Shown here piece by piece: positions 26,314-41,241 of a stretch of 64,000 nt of DNA (position 1 is the stretch's first letter; each line of letters begins with the position of its first letter). Source of the DNA: Rhizoctonia solani (taxonomy: Eukaryota > Basidiomycota > Agaricomycetes > Cantharellales > Ceratobasidiaceae); assembly GCF_016906535.1 (NCBI RefSeq), contig NC_057378.1, forward strand, positions 682,001-746,000, given 5' to 3'. The notes beneath the pieces are model-generated. The model was not told the DNA's origin and did no database searches. It saw nothing but the letters and a program-made list of their open reading frames with translations. A program made the translations under genes and the position numbers.

Positions 26314-28502
26314 ATGGGGCAGCTATTCACCACAATGCACCGTTTCAAAAGGACGTTTTGTCTTTTCTTATTGCTCTCATTTCTATCCTTGCTTCCACCG
26401 GCGACCCTCTCATTTGTTGCCCGCTCCCCGACGGCCAAATACCCTGACTTGTACGAAGCATCCATCGGGGAGTTACAGAACGGATTGGATAAAGGTGACT
26501 TTACAAGCGTGGATCTAGTGAAAGTACGTCCCACCCCCCCACGAGTTATCCACGACATCCAATACATTGAACGATCTCAAAGGCATATTTCGCGCGGATC
26601 GATGAAGTCAACTTGAAAGGGCCGAAACTTCGTGCTGTCATTGAATTGAATCCCCAAGCCATAGCCCAGGCCGCAGCACTCGATGCCGAGCGTAAGAGAA
26701 CGGGTAAACGATCCCCCTTGCATGGCATACCTATATTGTTGAAGGATAATATTGCAACCTTAGCGAGCGAAGGTAAGAAATTCCTTTGTTGAGATACTTC
26801 TACAGGAACGATTATGTCATTTGTTAGGTATGAATACCACTGCAGGTTCATATGCACTTCTCAAGTCGGTCGTTCCCGGTGACGCAACTGTTGCTGCCAA
26901 ACTTCGAAAAGCTGGCGCAGTATTACTTGGAAAAGCCAACTTGGTAATTTACCTCTCTCTTACGCTCATGCACTGAGAAAATCATATTTTATTGTTCTTA
27001 GTCCGAATGGGCAAATATTCGTGGTACTTTCATCTCGGCATCGGGATGGTCAGCTGTTGGAGGTCAAGCAACGAATCCTTATTATCCTGCAGCTGACCCT
27101 TGTGGCTCTTCGTCAGGAAGCGGAGTGGCAACAGCTATAGGACTGGCCGCTGGATCACTGGGAACCGAAACTGATGGGAGTATAATATGTCCATCAAGCT
27201 ATAACAACCTTGTCGGTGTCAAACCTACAGTAGGTTTGACTTCTAGGGAAGGCGGTAGGACAATGGTCTATTTGCACATTGAATAACTTTTGCTCATACA
27301 TTTGACTACAGTGGTCCCGATATCGTCTCATCAGGACACAGTAGGCCCGATGACGAGAAGTGTGGCGGATGCAGCTGTCATTCTATCAATCATTGCTGGG
27401 CGAGATAAGAAAGATAACTATACAGAGACCGCGCCATCCAAGATCCCAGACTACACACAGTTCCTTCATGTAAACGCAATCAAAGGGAAGCGTTTTGGTG
27501 TCCCCCGAGCGGTATTTACAGATGACTCTATTACCGGCAATCACCCGAGTATCAACGCTGAATTCAACAAGTCATTGGATATAATTCGCTCCCTTGGTGG
27601 AATCGTGGTTGACCCCGCAGATTTACCAGACGCACATGAAATCCCCGATAGCCAAGAATTGACTGTTTTAAAGGTAGATCTCAAGGTTGGTGACCTCAAC
27701 GTTGTTTTTGTGAGTGGGTCTCACGCGATTCCAGGTTGACCTCAATAAATACTTGAAGAGTTTGAAGTCTATCCCGACCAAGACGGGTACCTTGGAAAAG
27801 ATTATCCAGTTCAATGATGCTTATAAGGGTCTAGAGCAGCCGAAAGGTTACGAAGGCCAAACTATGTACGCTGGGAGATTCAGTAAATGCCAAACTGTGG
27901 CTGACATGGCGCATTTAGATTTATTGATGCAGAGGCAACTTCAGGGTACAACTCGACATATTACGATGCACTCCGCGAGAACTACAAACTGGGACGTCAG
28001 CGAGGAATTGACGGTGCACTTAAGTCGTACAAGCTTGACGCGTTACTCCTCCCGAGCAATGGTACGCGGAACAGCACTTCTTTTGAAATTCACGACGCAC
28101 TCAACGCACTGGTTCTAGGGTATACTACAACTCCTGCGGCAATTGCTGGGTATCCGATCGTCACAGGTAGAACTTTTTTGCCTGAATTTAGACAGTCACC
28201 TGATGTGACGACCTAAAATCAGTACCACTGGGATTTCATCCCGACGATACGCATGTTGAGAGCGCTGGACCCTATACGGTCTTTCCTGCGCCGGTGAGCA
28301 ATTAAACTCCTTACTCTCACTGGCATCTAATGTTGTTTCATAGGGTGTGCCGTTTGGATTATCATTCCTGGGAACAGCATATAGCGAAACCAGCCTGATC
28401 GGATTTGCCTATGCTTACGAACAACGTACACACACCCGGCTGAAAAGACTCGCATACAAGGACGCTATTCCGAAAACACAGCTTCAAGATATCATTCTCT
28501 AA
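26314..28502 (+). CDS. secreted amidase-signature enzyme, copy 1
   Basis: Amidase-signature hydrolases use a Ser-cisSer-Lys triad. A hydrophobic leader ([20 protein letters not shown]) marks a secreted protein; the ATG at 26335 (MHRFKRTF) would give a cleaner signal peptide than 26314. The catalytic Lys lies in [12 protein letters not shown] and the signature in [20 protein letters not shown], with [15 protein letters not shown] following. Further blocks are [30 protein letters not shown] and [14 protein letters not shown], ending [11 protein letters not shown]. The frame is intact across about nine introns. Two relatives are in the window: a tandem copy immediately downstream and an inverted copy at 42948-45110. 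The substrate is unknown; fungal homologues range over indoleacetamide, fatty amides and other amides. Confidence 0.9.
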
Positions 28503-28831
28503 GCGAGAGGTCCATATCCAAGTGAAAAATGATCCTTTCAGTTGGGACTTCCAGTTGGGACCCTATTCCCTGTTGTGTGCCTCATTCTGTGATGTATAAA
28601 TGTATCACGTGTCAAATTATGTTGATCAGGGTCGCTGGTTGACCACGGCGGCGCGACACCGGCGGTGATGGAACGCTGGGCGTGTGCCTTGATGACGGGA
28701 AATGAAAGAAGTCGGAATTTTCCCCATGTTCAATCCGTTTGGAATTCTCTCCCACCACGGTCAAAAGCGCGCTGATCTACAACAGACATCTAGAAATCCA
28801 CCCGCCCTTCCTGTCCTTTCTGCTCTTCATT
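28503..28831. other. spacer between tandem amidases
   Basis: About 330 bp. A TATAAATG motif near 28595 is far from the next start. The ATG at 28739 is in frame with the next gene but would hide its signal peptide. Confidence 0.45.
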
Positions 28832-30990
28832 ATGCAGCCTCTATTGGGTTGCTACCTGACTATTACCCTAATTTTGTCACTCTTTTCAAACGGTGCTACC
28901 GCGACCTACTCGAAAACGCCAAAGTATCCCGATCTCTATGAAGCATCGATTGTTGAATTGCAATATGGCCTAGAGAGGTGTCAATTTTCTAGCGTTGATC
29001 TGGTCAAAGTGTGTCCCTGTTCTCTTCGAAAAACATCTCTCATTGATTAGTCGCTCAGGCATACTTAGCACGTATCGAGGAGGTCAATCTCAAGGGGCCT
29101 AAGCTCCGTGCCGTCATCGAAATAAACCCCAAGGCGATACAGCAAGCCGCTTCGCTCGACAACGAGCGCAAGAAGGGAAGGAAACGTTCGCCGTTGCATG
29201 GTATCCCAATCTTGCTCAAGGACAATATTGCGAGTGAAGGTGAACTTAATTAAGTCCTCTTTCAGACAGGGCTAGTTAAGTTAACAGTCTTCTTTTACAG
29301 GAATGAACAACACTGCTGGCTCCTATGCCTTATTAGGTTCCACTTTTCCAGGAGATGCGACCGTTGCTGATAAACTTCGCAAGGCGGGAGCGATTATCTT
29401 AGGAAAAGCTAATCTGGTAAGTTTCGCTAGAATAGGCAGATGAAATGCCAATTTTGCTAAGATATATGACCTCATAGTCAGAGTGGATGCACTTTCGAGA
29501 CCTTTTTATTGCTCAAGGCTGGTCAGCTCGTGGCGGACAGGGAACCAACCCGTATTATCCCGGCGCCGACCCTTGTGGCTCCTCTTCCGGAAGCGCCGTG
29601 GCTACAGCTATTGGACTAGCCACTGCGTCATTAGGAACAGAGACAGTGGGGAGTCTTATCTGTCCGTCTAGTTATAACAACGTGGTTGGGATCAAGCCTA
29701 CGGTAGGGCTAACCTCGAGGACTGGTGGTGTGTGTTTTCAGTAGGCTTGGGGCTCTGAGCTTGGCTTACCAATTTGGGATAGTGATTCCTGTCTCATCTC
29801 GCCAAGATACCATTGGCCCGATTGCCAGGAACGTTGCAGATGCTGCTGCTATCCTGACTGTTATTGCTGGGCGCGACAAAAAGGATAACTATACCCAAAC
29901 TGCTCCCAAGAAGACCCTCGACTACACGCAATTTCTGAACCGGGCCGCGATAAAAGGGAAACGATTTGGTGTTCCGCGAGACATATTCACTAACGACGCG
30001 GTTACCGGAAATAATCCAGCCATTAACGCCGAATTTGTCAAGGCACTGGATACAATTCGTTCTTTGGGTGGTATTGTTGTGGACCCTGTCGAATCTTCAT
30101 TGGGTAGTTCCTTCGATTCTCTACAGAACAGTATGGCATCTGTACTTGCTGTAGACTTCAAGGTACGTTTCGTCGATTACATATTTAGAGCCAAATTTGA
30201 TGGTCCTCGATTGATGAAGATTGAGATCAACAAGTACTTGAATAGTTTGAAATCCATTCCGACAGGTGTGACCTCCCTGGCAAAACTCATCGCTTTTAAT
30301 GATGCGTGCAAGGAACTGGAACAGCCCTCAGGGTACGAAGGCCAAAACATGTGAGTTTCAACAGAAATTTCAGGACCAAGGATTGCTAGATGTTTGCTAG
30401 TTTCCTTGCATCGAACATGACCTCGGGCTACGACTCGGCCTATTACGATGCACTCCGCACGAATCTTGCTCAAACACGCGAGCAAGGCATCGACGCAATG
30501 CTCAAGTCCTACAAGCTAGACGCGCTTGTAGTTCCCAGCAACGGTGAGAGGGTATGACTGTGATCAGAAGGCTTGTACCCATGCATTTTATAGGCCCAAT
30601 GATCATTCCAGCAGCGATTGCCGGATATCCAATGATCACAGGTAAGCGACGCACGACAGTTTCGTGGTTGATACCTTAACGAGAGATGGATTGCATTCAG
30701 TTCCTCTGGGGTTCCATCCAAATGATACGACTGTTGTCCCATCAAGCGCTGGACCTAACACAGTGTTCCCAGCCCCGGTACACCAATTCACATGGTCATT
30801 CACATACTATTGCTAACTTTGGTATTGATAGGGCGTACCATTTGGCCTATCTTTTGTAGGGACAGCTTATTCTGAGCCAAGTCTGATTGGGTTCGCTTAT
30901 GCGTACGAGCAACGCACGCAAACCCGGTTGAAACGTCGCGCATATACCCAGGCGGTCCCGACCACCCAGCTCGAGGATATCATCCGTTGA
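28832..30990 (+). CDS. secreted amidase-signature enzyme, copy 2
   Basis: A tandem paralogue of the preceding gene with the same block order and similar intron positions. The leader is [20 protein letters not shown], chosen as start because the in-frame ATG at 28739 would place the hydrophobic segment internally. The catalytic Lys lies in [15 protein letters not shown] and the signature in [20 protein letters not shown], followed by [12 protein letters not shown]. Other shared blocks are [31 protein letters not shown] and [20 protein letters not shown], ending TTQLEDIIR. The frame is intact. The substrate is unknown. The two genes lie head-to-tail about 330 bp apart, a typical unequal-crossover product. 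Confidence 0.9.
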
Positions 30991-31461
30991 TAAGACTGCT
31001 TGATTTCAAAATCATCATCTTCCACGGTTTAAGGGTCGTCTACTCCATTTCTAATCATTAGATTTTTTTACCTGGTATGTACTTTGTGCTTAAACTCGCT
31101 GCAATAAGCAAGTCCGCTCCCTTACCACTCTGGATGGTTATATAAAAACAAAAACAAAAATAAGAAAGAACTTGGGATTTGATGTAAAATAGTTGTTCTG
31201 TACTTAGTATTATGGCATGACATATAACATCTAGACTCTCATCGGGTCGATTCGGCTCGAGAACTACCAGGACTTCATTAGGCATATCGATACCCGTTCC
31301 TATCCCACAAAAGAATACTAATCGAAGCTTATAATTAATGCGTAATTGTATTATGAGCTAAAAAGCATGATCGTTGGCTCGGCGAGAGTAAAATGGTAAT
31401 TATTACTAATGAAAAGACACAAAACAAGCGATAATAAAGAATATCAAGATTTGCCTTATAA
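30991..31461. other. convergent 3' spacer
   Basis: An AT-rich region between the convergent ends of amidase copy 2 and the glucanase gene. It includes an A-rich run at 31140-31170. No gene is seen. Confidence 0.5.
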
Positions 31462-33282
<1,821 letters not shown>

Positions 33283-33536
33283 TGTGTGACAAAAATCAAG
33301 CCAAAAGAGTGAGGCTTTAAGAGATGAGCTAGAGAGTGAGCACTAATCTGCCCCGCGATGTGCACAAACGACGGTGGGGTGTGGAAGAAACACAGACGAA
33401 GACGCGTTGAGCATGTTGAAATGGAAGTGTTAAATAGTCTCCTGTCTTCGCTTCAAGAGACAAACGCCGCGCTGATTTTAGGGGTTTCGATCACTTCGAT
33501 GCCAATGGAAGAGCTAGAAGTCCATTACGCTATGTA
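33283..33536. other. promoter region of glucanase gene
   Basis: Leftward promoter and leader of the glucanase gene up to the MITE-like element. The 68-codon ORF at 33358-33564 runs into the element and is unsupported. Confidence 0.45.
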
Positions 33537-34286
33537 CAGTCAACTCCCTCTACCTGCAAGTTGATGGTTGTGAAACGCACTAGAATTTATGTCCTAAGCG
33601 AGTTCTACAATCTGGTGCCCCGCGGGGTTTCCTGCTGATGTAACACATCACATGATACATTAGTCAGCGCATTTAAGAGGATCACAGAGTTATTCCCAAG
33701 ATTGATTATACAGAAAACGGATGTACGTGCACTATATATACATATTATTATGGTTATTATGATGTTTATAGAAGTCCTCTAAGCTTAAACTAGTTATCCT
33801 CCTTGCTTAGAAACTTATTTATTCGTTCCCTAGTCAATTCCTCTACAATCTCCCAATCTGTCCAGGTATCTTTGGCCACAAGTTACGGGAAAGCTACGAC
33901 TTAGGAATGAATATAAGAGGTTGGGTGTATTTTTACACACAGAAGAACGAGGGTGAGCGAATACAGGCATCAGATGAGTGACAAAGTGCTTAAAAAAAGG
34001 GGCGGGGGTCCGAGTGATTGCGACAAGGTCGAAGCAATCTTGTTACTGCTTTTACGTACATAGTAGTTATAAAAATTCAAGCCTTCTGTCTCTATTATTT
34101 CCCGTATTGTGAATTTTCCACCATTTTCTATCGCACGATGTGGCTATGCTTTTGACGCATATACCTCCCGTGTGTGCCGGCGGCCGGACCTGTTCCAATT
34201 TGTCATCCCCACATCTCCCCGCAAGAAAAACGCGCTAATTTAGTGCGATTGCGGTTATGGAGGTTTCCAGTAGAGGGAGTTGACTG
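33537..34286. mobile_element. MITE-like element, 17-bp TIRs, TA target duplication
   Basis: The left end CAGTCAACTCCCTCTAC (33537-33553) is perfectly inverted at the right end GTAGAGGGAGTTGACTG (34270-34286). Each end is flanked by TA (33535-33536 and 34287-34288), the target duplication of the Tc1/mariner/pogo superfamily. The 750-bp interior has no transposase-like ORF, so the element is non-autonomous. It inserted between the glucanase gene promoter and the small gene at 35100. Confidence 0.82.
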
Positions 34287-35099
34287 TACAAGGGCTCGGC
34301 GTTTACGGCTACCGTAGGTCCCGTACAGTAGTTGCTCCAATAGATAGACAGAAGCGAAACTCACTCCTACCAGAGTGTTTTACTGGGCGAATTTCGCCCC
34401 TTTGCGAGGGCACCCAGTACATCGTCTAAGCAACCTATTGCTTAGCATACCATTCAAATACATAGGTACGCGAAGGAAAGATCAGAAAGACTGATCGTCG
34501 AAGGAATGCGTACACGAGGAGCCCCGCCCAGGAGGATATGCGCTCGGTGAAACTCCAAAATTTACCCGGGATGGCGGTCCAAGCACTGGGTAACGTAAGC
34601 CTCTCTCTAATCACGGCGCGAATTGTAGACTTGGACTTCGGCACAGGGTCCACCCCAGTTTAGATGACAATAGTCGCGACTCGTAGTTTCATCCAAGCAC
34701 CTCGTGTCCGCAGCTCGTCTGCAACAAAGAACTTGGCACTTTGAACGAGCTATCAAGGTTGTGAGGTGCACAAGGCCGTTGCTTTCACCCCCTTCGATGT
34801 GTTGCCAGCAGTCTAGTGGCTATTGGATTTCAACAAGGCAACGGCTACCTTGCCAAGACGCGAGAAGCGATAGTGAATACGATATATAAAACCCTCTATT
34901 AGACTCCGTATGTCCCCCCAGGTCACCCAGTCTGGTCCACTTGGTTGCCTATCTGCTTTCTTTTTTCCCTTTTCTTTTAGCTTTACTTATTACTCTTTTT
35001 TCCCTTGGTTTTTTGTAACTCTTCTGGCTTGTACTGCTTGGTTCAAACGTCACGTAAACTCGGGAAATTCCAGCCACTTTAATCTACTCGATCTATAAA
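34287..35099. other. intergenic region with promoter
   Basis: No gene up to 34880. Then come a TATA box (34883-34890) and a strong pyrimidine-rich tract (about 34955-35030, mostly C and T), the arrangement of highly expressed basidiomycete genes, ahead of the ATG at 35100. Confidence 0.5.
34883..34890 (+). promoter_or_regulatory. TATA box
   Basis: TATATAAA about 210 bp before the ATG at 35100, followed by a pyrimidine-rich tract at 34955-35030 that probably surrounds the transcription start. Confidence 0.5.
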
Positions 35100-35537
35100 A
35101 TGTTCGGTGCTCCCCTTGTCCGCGCCACCATTATGCAACAGCAGCGCCGCCCAAGCGTCTCCAACTTGCCTGCTAGCTCGGCTATTCGCTCTGCAGTTAT
35201 GGCCAACCTAGCATCTCAATCGAAGCATGGATCCAACCAGTCCAGTAGGTTAACCATGCCCAATGAGTAGAACTGTTATTTAACTGACACATGTTTTCAG
35301 GCGAACAAGTAGTGAACAGCCAAGCCCAAACCGCTGCTGCCAAGCCTACCTCTAAATATGTCGACGTAGACCCTCAAATGTTTATTGATTCGCCATTTGT
35401 TGGAGGTGCTACCCTGTCTCCTGCTACCTCTTACGAATCAACTACCTCTCACAAGGGGACATGAAAAGGGCAAGAATGGCTCTTTTGACCTCAAGTTCTT
35501 CAACCCGTCCAGCGATCCTCGCTTGTTGGCAATCTAA
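35100..35537 (+). CDS. small hypothetical protein, possible frameshift
   Basis: Family not recognised. Exon 1 reads MFGAPLVRATIMQQQRRPSV and continues through Ser-rich sequence; one intron (GTAGGT...TTTCAG, about 35247-35300) joins it to EQVVNSQAQTAAAKPTSKYV. The direct frame stops at 35464 after TTSHKGT. A +1 change in the GGGG run at 35454-35458 would instead continue as HEKGKNGSFDLKFFNPSSDP with a stop at 35535-35537; this tail looks like real coding sequence and I include it. No signal peptide or membrane segment is seen. The strong promoter suggests an abundant product. Confidence 0.55.
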
Positions 35538-36633
35538 ACACCGAGTCGCACCTTTCGAACCAAGATAGTCGCTAGTCGACATCTTACATATTCTTTCGAT
35601 TCCCACTTGTCGGTCTTTCTTTTCTTTTCCTTTTTCATCTTCATATCCGCGGACACAATGGACGCTTTGCGATAGTGATAGGTTCGGATTGTATTTTTAG
35701 CCAATGTAGAAAGCAGATGTACCCACGCAATGCGAATGGGCCAGTTATCGACACAGTCTGATCTGCTGAAACATGAGTATATGGGATCATAGTACACTGA
35801 AATTAAATTAGGCTAGCGCGGCTTTGAAGCGTACAACCATTTGAGTGATCAATCTCGGTGAATGTCTTCGGTTACGTAGTCTGAAATGAGGTGGTATGTA
35901 AGATATACCCTACTTTTGAAGTTCTTCTATTGAATTTGCATCTTACCTGATATACCCAGGATTTTCCTGTTGGTCCCGATAGCTTCAGAATCATGTTTAG
36001 TGTTCGGAATATCATGAATCGAATCAAACCCGTATGCTACTTGGTCTATGAAGCAAACCACCCCTTTGCCACCACAGACCCAGAAGTTCCAATGGTGTGC
36101 GATGACATCATTCGAATTTCAAGGGCCGGCCCGAGGATGCTTGCGGGTATTTGGATATAGGGTATAATGATCAGCAAATGACTAATATATCAGGTCACGG
36201 CATGAAAGGCACCAAATAAAACACACAGCCATTTACCACCACTGGGCTCTCGCGTGTTCGCGATCGTGTTGGTCGTTCACCCCCACTCTCCACAGCTAAA
36301 CTCCACCCACGCCCCTTGGCTAACGAGAATAAACGGTATTAGTATCTTCATCAACCTTCAGGTCTCGTGAGTTCCCTTTGACTTTTTTGGTCACACGCTG
36401 CTTATTCCAAAAGGCTGGGTTCATTTTCCCAGGCACTGAGGGGTTACAACCTATCTCATAGATCCACGACCTATTAGGCTATATAAAATTATCTAATTTG
36501 GAGCTAGCGGAAACAATTAATTCTACGGCCACTTAACGGCGGCATCGGCAAACGATAAAACCGGAATATCTATTACGCTCCACACTTTAACACTTTAACA
36601 CTCGTCATCTTGAATTTCTAGTGGTCTCACTCT
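35538..36633. other. intergenic, no gene recognised
   Basis: About 1.1 kb with only short unsupported ORFs. I see no RNA gene or repeat. Confidence 0.45.
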
Positions 36634-38240
36634 ATGGCCCCTGCTACGACCTCTCGTTCCTCCCAGTCTTTAGACACGTCAGCGGAAAGACGCGCCTTCA
36701 TCCCATCACCTGTGCCGACCGAAGATGGTCCCACTACGGTCCAAAATAAGCCTAGCGCATTGCAGAATTCTTCAAACGCAACCAAGGTCTCTTTATCATC
36801 GCTGCGAGCCAGTTCTTCTTTAGCTTGATGAATTTAAGCGTCAAGTTTTTAACGGCCTTGGATGATCCTGTTCCGACCTCGAAGTAAGTTATTTGTATCC
36901 CCTTTTTTCACAATCCGCAATGTTGAAACGTATCAAGGTGGTTGCCATTCGAATGTTCATCACGTACGTGTGCTGTCAAGTGTACATGTACGTTTTTACC
37001 CATCCCTTTGCATAATTTAGAGATTGACAAATCAGTACAGGTTTATAGCAGGAGTTCCCGACCCTATCCTCGGTCCGAAGGTGTCAGGAAGTGGTTGGTT
37101 ATCGGGGTGTAGTTGGGTACGTATATGCTAGTTCGATCGCCCTATACTCCTATAACAACAGCGCTACAGGTTCTTTGGGCTTTTCGGACTTTTATTCCCT
37201 CCATTACATGTCTCTTTCGGACGCAACGGTTTAACGTTCCTTGCGCCCACTGTAACGGCTGCCTTCGGCTTCCTCTTTCTTCGCGAAGCCGTGTCATGGA
37301 AGCAAGCCGTAGCAGGACGTAAGCCTTATCTCTACACCGTATATTAAGACTGATCATATCGTTTTTGGACAGTTGCCTCACTTGCTGGTGTGGTGTTGAT
37401 TGCCAAACCCACATCCTTGTTTGGGGGGAGTGATCGCGCAGACACCGGAGCCGGAGCTGGGGGTCCTGTTGTTACGAGCCGAACGCATGGTCGCTGTTGG
37501 GTACGTTCTTTTCCACCCCGAGTTAATCGACTAACTCGATGATCCAGCGTGGCTATGCTAGGCGTTCTTGGTGCTTCAGCTGCATGTATGCGTCAAAGTC
37601 TTATGTTTTACCTTGAAAAATCATGCTAAAAACGACATGCTCTACCAGATATCTCCCTTCGAGTCATTGGAAAGCGGGCTCATCCCATGCACACGATGTC
37701 GTACTTCTCGGTTTGGTGTGTGCTGGTCTCGGTGGTCGCAGGAATCGCGACGCATGGGCAATGGGTCTTCCTCGTCAGTGGACTTGGATTGGAATGCTTA
37801 TCATTGTCGGATTGTTTGGGTTTCTCGCACAGGTTCGCTAGATTATATCGTGTTCCACTCCTTAATTAAATACTGACCACCTATTCCAGCTATTCTTGAC
37901 TCTGGGTCTTCAACGCGAAACTGCGTCCCGAGGATCTATGGTACTCTATATCCAGATTGTGTTCTCTCTCATATTTGAGCGCATCGCATTTGGCGTGAGC
38001 CCATCGGGGTTGAGTCTGTAGGAACCTGCGTAATCATTGCAAGTGCTATTTTCGTTGCGGTAAATATCATCATTAGCAACATGCTACATTTTTACTGATT
38101 CCATATTACAGCTGAACAAACCTTCAAAGAGAACAGAGATCCAGCTAACACACGAGTCTACTGCTATGTGGAACCTGGCCGCTGTCGAGGAAGCAAGAGG
38201 CTATTGGACGGGGACGAACAAAAAGAAGAAATTGAAATAG
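36634..38240 (+). pseudogene. EamA/DMT-type membrane transporter, multiply frame-broken
   Basis: Drug/metabolite transporter proteins have two EamA repeats of five helices. The N-terminus (MAPATTSRSSQSLDTSAERR) is followed by family blocks in shifting frames: IIAASQFFFSLMNLSVKFLT, VVAIRMFITYVCCQVYM, GVPDPILGPK, GLFGLLFPLHYMSLSDATVL with TFLAPTVTAAFGF, LASLAGVVLIAKPTSLFGG, VAMLGVLGASAAYISLRVIG, WTWIGMLIIVGLFGFLAQ, LFLTLGLQRETASRGSMVLY and IFVALNKPSKRTEI. Introns explain several joins. Frame changes remain at about 36775, 37080, 37104, 37475 and 37745, some of them inside transmembrane helices. It may be a decayed gene or an active gene damaged by consensus indels. The substrate is unknown; fungal relatives include putative nucleotide-sugar and solute carriers. 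Confidence 0.75.
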
Positions 38241-39329
38241 AGAGGCAGAGAATGTTTCCGATCAATCCCAGGTGGATAAAAAACCAGAACAAATCGACGC
38301 TCGCCAACATCAGCGGACAGCTAGTGGAAGCAGCTCTGCGTAGACTGGCCCACGACACGAACTATAGAGTTTGTTGTTTCAATCATTTCAGATTTCTAGA
38401 TTTGGGACGTGGCATGTAGTATTGCTTGGTGCATGTCTTTATTTGTATCCGTTGCATATATTCCCGAACTTCGCTACACTCGAATACATATATCGTTTGG
38501 GTGGTTACGTTTGCTCGCAAAGTCTGAGGATGCTTAGTTGAGCATGCATATAACCAATACTTGGAAAATATAAAACGCTACATGTAGCAGCACGATGCCC
38601 AGACTATGGTAATCCGATGGTATGAAGAATGCGACGATAGGAAGCTTGGTATTTGACCAATAGCTTTAAACTATATCTACGACATCTGGTACACGGAGTG
38701 TGAAGTGAGAGCTTTGTTCTTGGAGGGACTTGGGGCTAGGTCGCGCACCAACTATACACCACTTCCTGTCACCCACATATATGGAAGGTTAGGGGGTAGA
38801 TAGATGTTATAGAAAAGGAGAGGTGATATAGTTACGTGGGATAATTAGTTTGGGTAACTAAGACACTGTGGTAGACTCAGAGCAAGCTATAGGCACCATT
38901 AGCTAGTCACGGCGTCAATAAGCAACAAGTCCCGCCTGGACACATATACAATAAGGCTCTCACAGTGCTCGATCTATAGCCATTCTCGAGCCCAGCATCT
39001 GCGTGAGGTTAGATTTGGGTGCGCCTGGACGGAAAGGTCTCATTAGTGCAGCATTTTATGATCGCATCTGCTAGTCGTAGCGATTGAGTGCAGCATAGCT
39101 TGTGAATACATACATTGAGTCCATCGAGCCGACGCTATAGTTGAATCAAGTTCTACCTGCCCTTCTAAGTGCAAAGTCGCTTAATAGCTCATTCACGCAT
39201 CGGCAATATCGAGAACGGTTCTTGTATCAGGAACAAGGCGATCATCGAGTACGGATGATGGCTTGTCTGCCGTGGAAGATCTCTGGAAACCGACCATCGA
39301 TCCATGTACGCATAAGGCACTCTAGTGTC
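38241..39329. other. intergenic, no gene recognised
   Basis: Mostly AT-rich sequence with short ORFs. It ends at the left arm of the large inverted repeat. Confidence 0.45.
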
Positions 39330-39950
39330 TAGGCGGCTGCTCAACTTTGGACGAGGCTAGAATCAGATAGATTAGCCGCTTCCTTAGCCTTGAAACATTA
39401 CTTACCATAAGTTTACGTGTATATAATTTATGTGCACATGTCCAAGGGACCAGGGGGTCGACTGTCAATTCACCCCAGCCTCCGTGAGCACTGAAACTAT
39501 CTATGCACTCGCTAGGCATATGAGTCTAACCATCGCTTATAGACGGGTGCACCGGGAAGGGTATGGCTCTCGGTCGGATACTGTGGGCCTCGTACTCCTG
39601 ACTACGGAACGCCTGATTGCGACAGCAAGTACACCTGGGACAACGACAAACTGTGCTGCCAGCCCAAGCGGTACTAGACGGTAAGCAAGACTCAGCCACA
39701 ACTACAGCTTTCTTGCAGGTTGCTCACCCATTCAATAGAGCCTAAGCTGATGAGAAACGATGGTAGGGTGAGAGCCAATCGTATGCGGTACGCGGACCAC
39801 GGGTTTTCTGCATATAGGCTGGGTGTTTTGTACCCACACTCATTTGTCTGTTTTTCGGCTGTTGTTTTCGATATTTTTAGTCGTGTAGTGTATTCAAATG
39901 TACGGATACCCACATGACTCTAATGCAACACACATAACATCCTATGAACA
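39330..39950 (+). repeat. left arm of large inverted repeat (deleted copy)
   Basis: Reverse-complement copy of two separated parts of the right arm: 39330-39465 matches 42465-42346 and 39462-39950 matches 41474-40968. About 870 bp present in the right arm are missing here. The inner 300 bp (about 39640-39940) differ from the right arm only by T-run lengths; the outer part carries more small indels. Arm ends are approximate. Confidence 0.85.
39462..39677 (+). pseudogene. truncated inverted copy of the cysteine-rich secreted protein gene
   Basis: Matches the last intron and terminal exon of the minus-strand gene at 41242-41965, including the stretch that encodes PDYGTPDCDSKYTWDNDKLC and its TAG stop (39675-39677). 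It lacks the signal-peptide exon and the first repeat, and the exon start has lost several bases compared with the intact copy, so no functional protein is expected. Confidence 0.8.
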
Positions 39951-40967
39951 TCCAAATATGCGATTGAGTGCCTGATCGCTTATTATGCATTTACCGATCG
40001 CCAACCAATCAAAAAGCAAGCTATACACTAGCTTTGGACTTAGTAATCTTGTTCTCATATCCTTGCTAGAATAAGTAGTCGCTGGTCATGGATGGTACCA
40101 ACTCCACCGGTGACTGTCTGTCCGATGCACTTTTACTTGACGAGTATGTCATCTCAAAGCTGTTAGTATTAGCGCCGTAATCACATTTAAACGCATGTAC
40201 ATGTACAGGGTATGTATTTATCTTCGCTGGCGTTTTGAGTACGTGCTAGCTGGAGGTTTTCCCAAGAACCTCAATGTTAGTCCTGATATGCCATGTATAT
40301 AATAACTTATCGTGCGACGGTATATCGCGTAAATAGACAAGCCTTAAGTCACTTGTATTCGTTGGGACTAGAAAAGATACATGAAATATTCGAGTACCCG
40401 ATCCTTAAAAGGAAACGGGTACTGTACATGAGCATTCGGCTCTTTTAACGGGGTGGCTTGGGTTTAAGTAATGGTCGGTGCATGTAGCGAAAATAAGACC
40501 AATATAGAACTAACAAGAGAAACGTTACCGATCCGTCACACTCAATTGGATACATCATATTTGGGCTGGTACATATTTAAATTGAACTTGCGAAGACCTG
40601 CAGCCTCAAGAAAACCTACGCGATTCCTCTTTGGGTGGTGCAGTTGCTTGAGTACTGGGTTGGTAACTAGGAAGTTAGCTATTTTGAGACGATAGTATGT
40701 TCTGTGGGAGGAAGAAATGTTAGAATTAGTGCATGTTAAACTTTAATTCAACGCTATTTCAACAAGAGTGGCACCCCGAACCAATCACGAGTCAGCTCGG
40801 AGTCTCTATGTCGCTCGGGGTTCGCTCGCGCGGAGTTCCCCATCCTCAGAGTGTCTCCATCTCACTTTCCGTTTTAACTTTGTACTTTCGTTTATAATGC
40901 CAATCTTATTTATGCGCCCACTACTTGCGAGCGCCACAGAGGCTTGGTCTAAAGTCTTCAGGGCTAT
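39951..40967. other. spacer between inverted-repeat arms
   Basis: About 1 kb of sequence without a supported gene. Short ORFs (for example 40768-40977) have no recognisable family. Confidence 0.5.
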
Positions 40968-41241
40968 GTGTTCATAGGATGTTATGTGTGTTGCATTAGA
41001 GTCATGTGGGTATCCGTACATTTGAATACACTACACGACTAAAAATATCGAAAACAACAGCCGAAAAACAGACAAAATGAGTGTGGGTACAAACACCCAG
41101 CCTATATGCAGAAAACCCGTGGTCCGCGTACCGCATACGATTGGCTCTCACCCTACCATCGTTTCTCATCAGCTTAGGCTCTATTGAATGGGTGAGCAAC
41201 CTGCAAGAAAGCTGTAGTTGTGGCTGAGTCTTGCTTACCGT

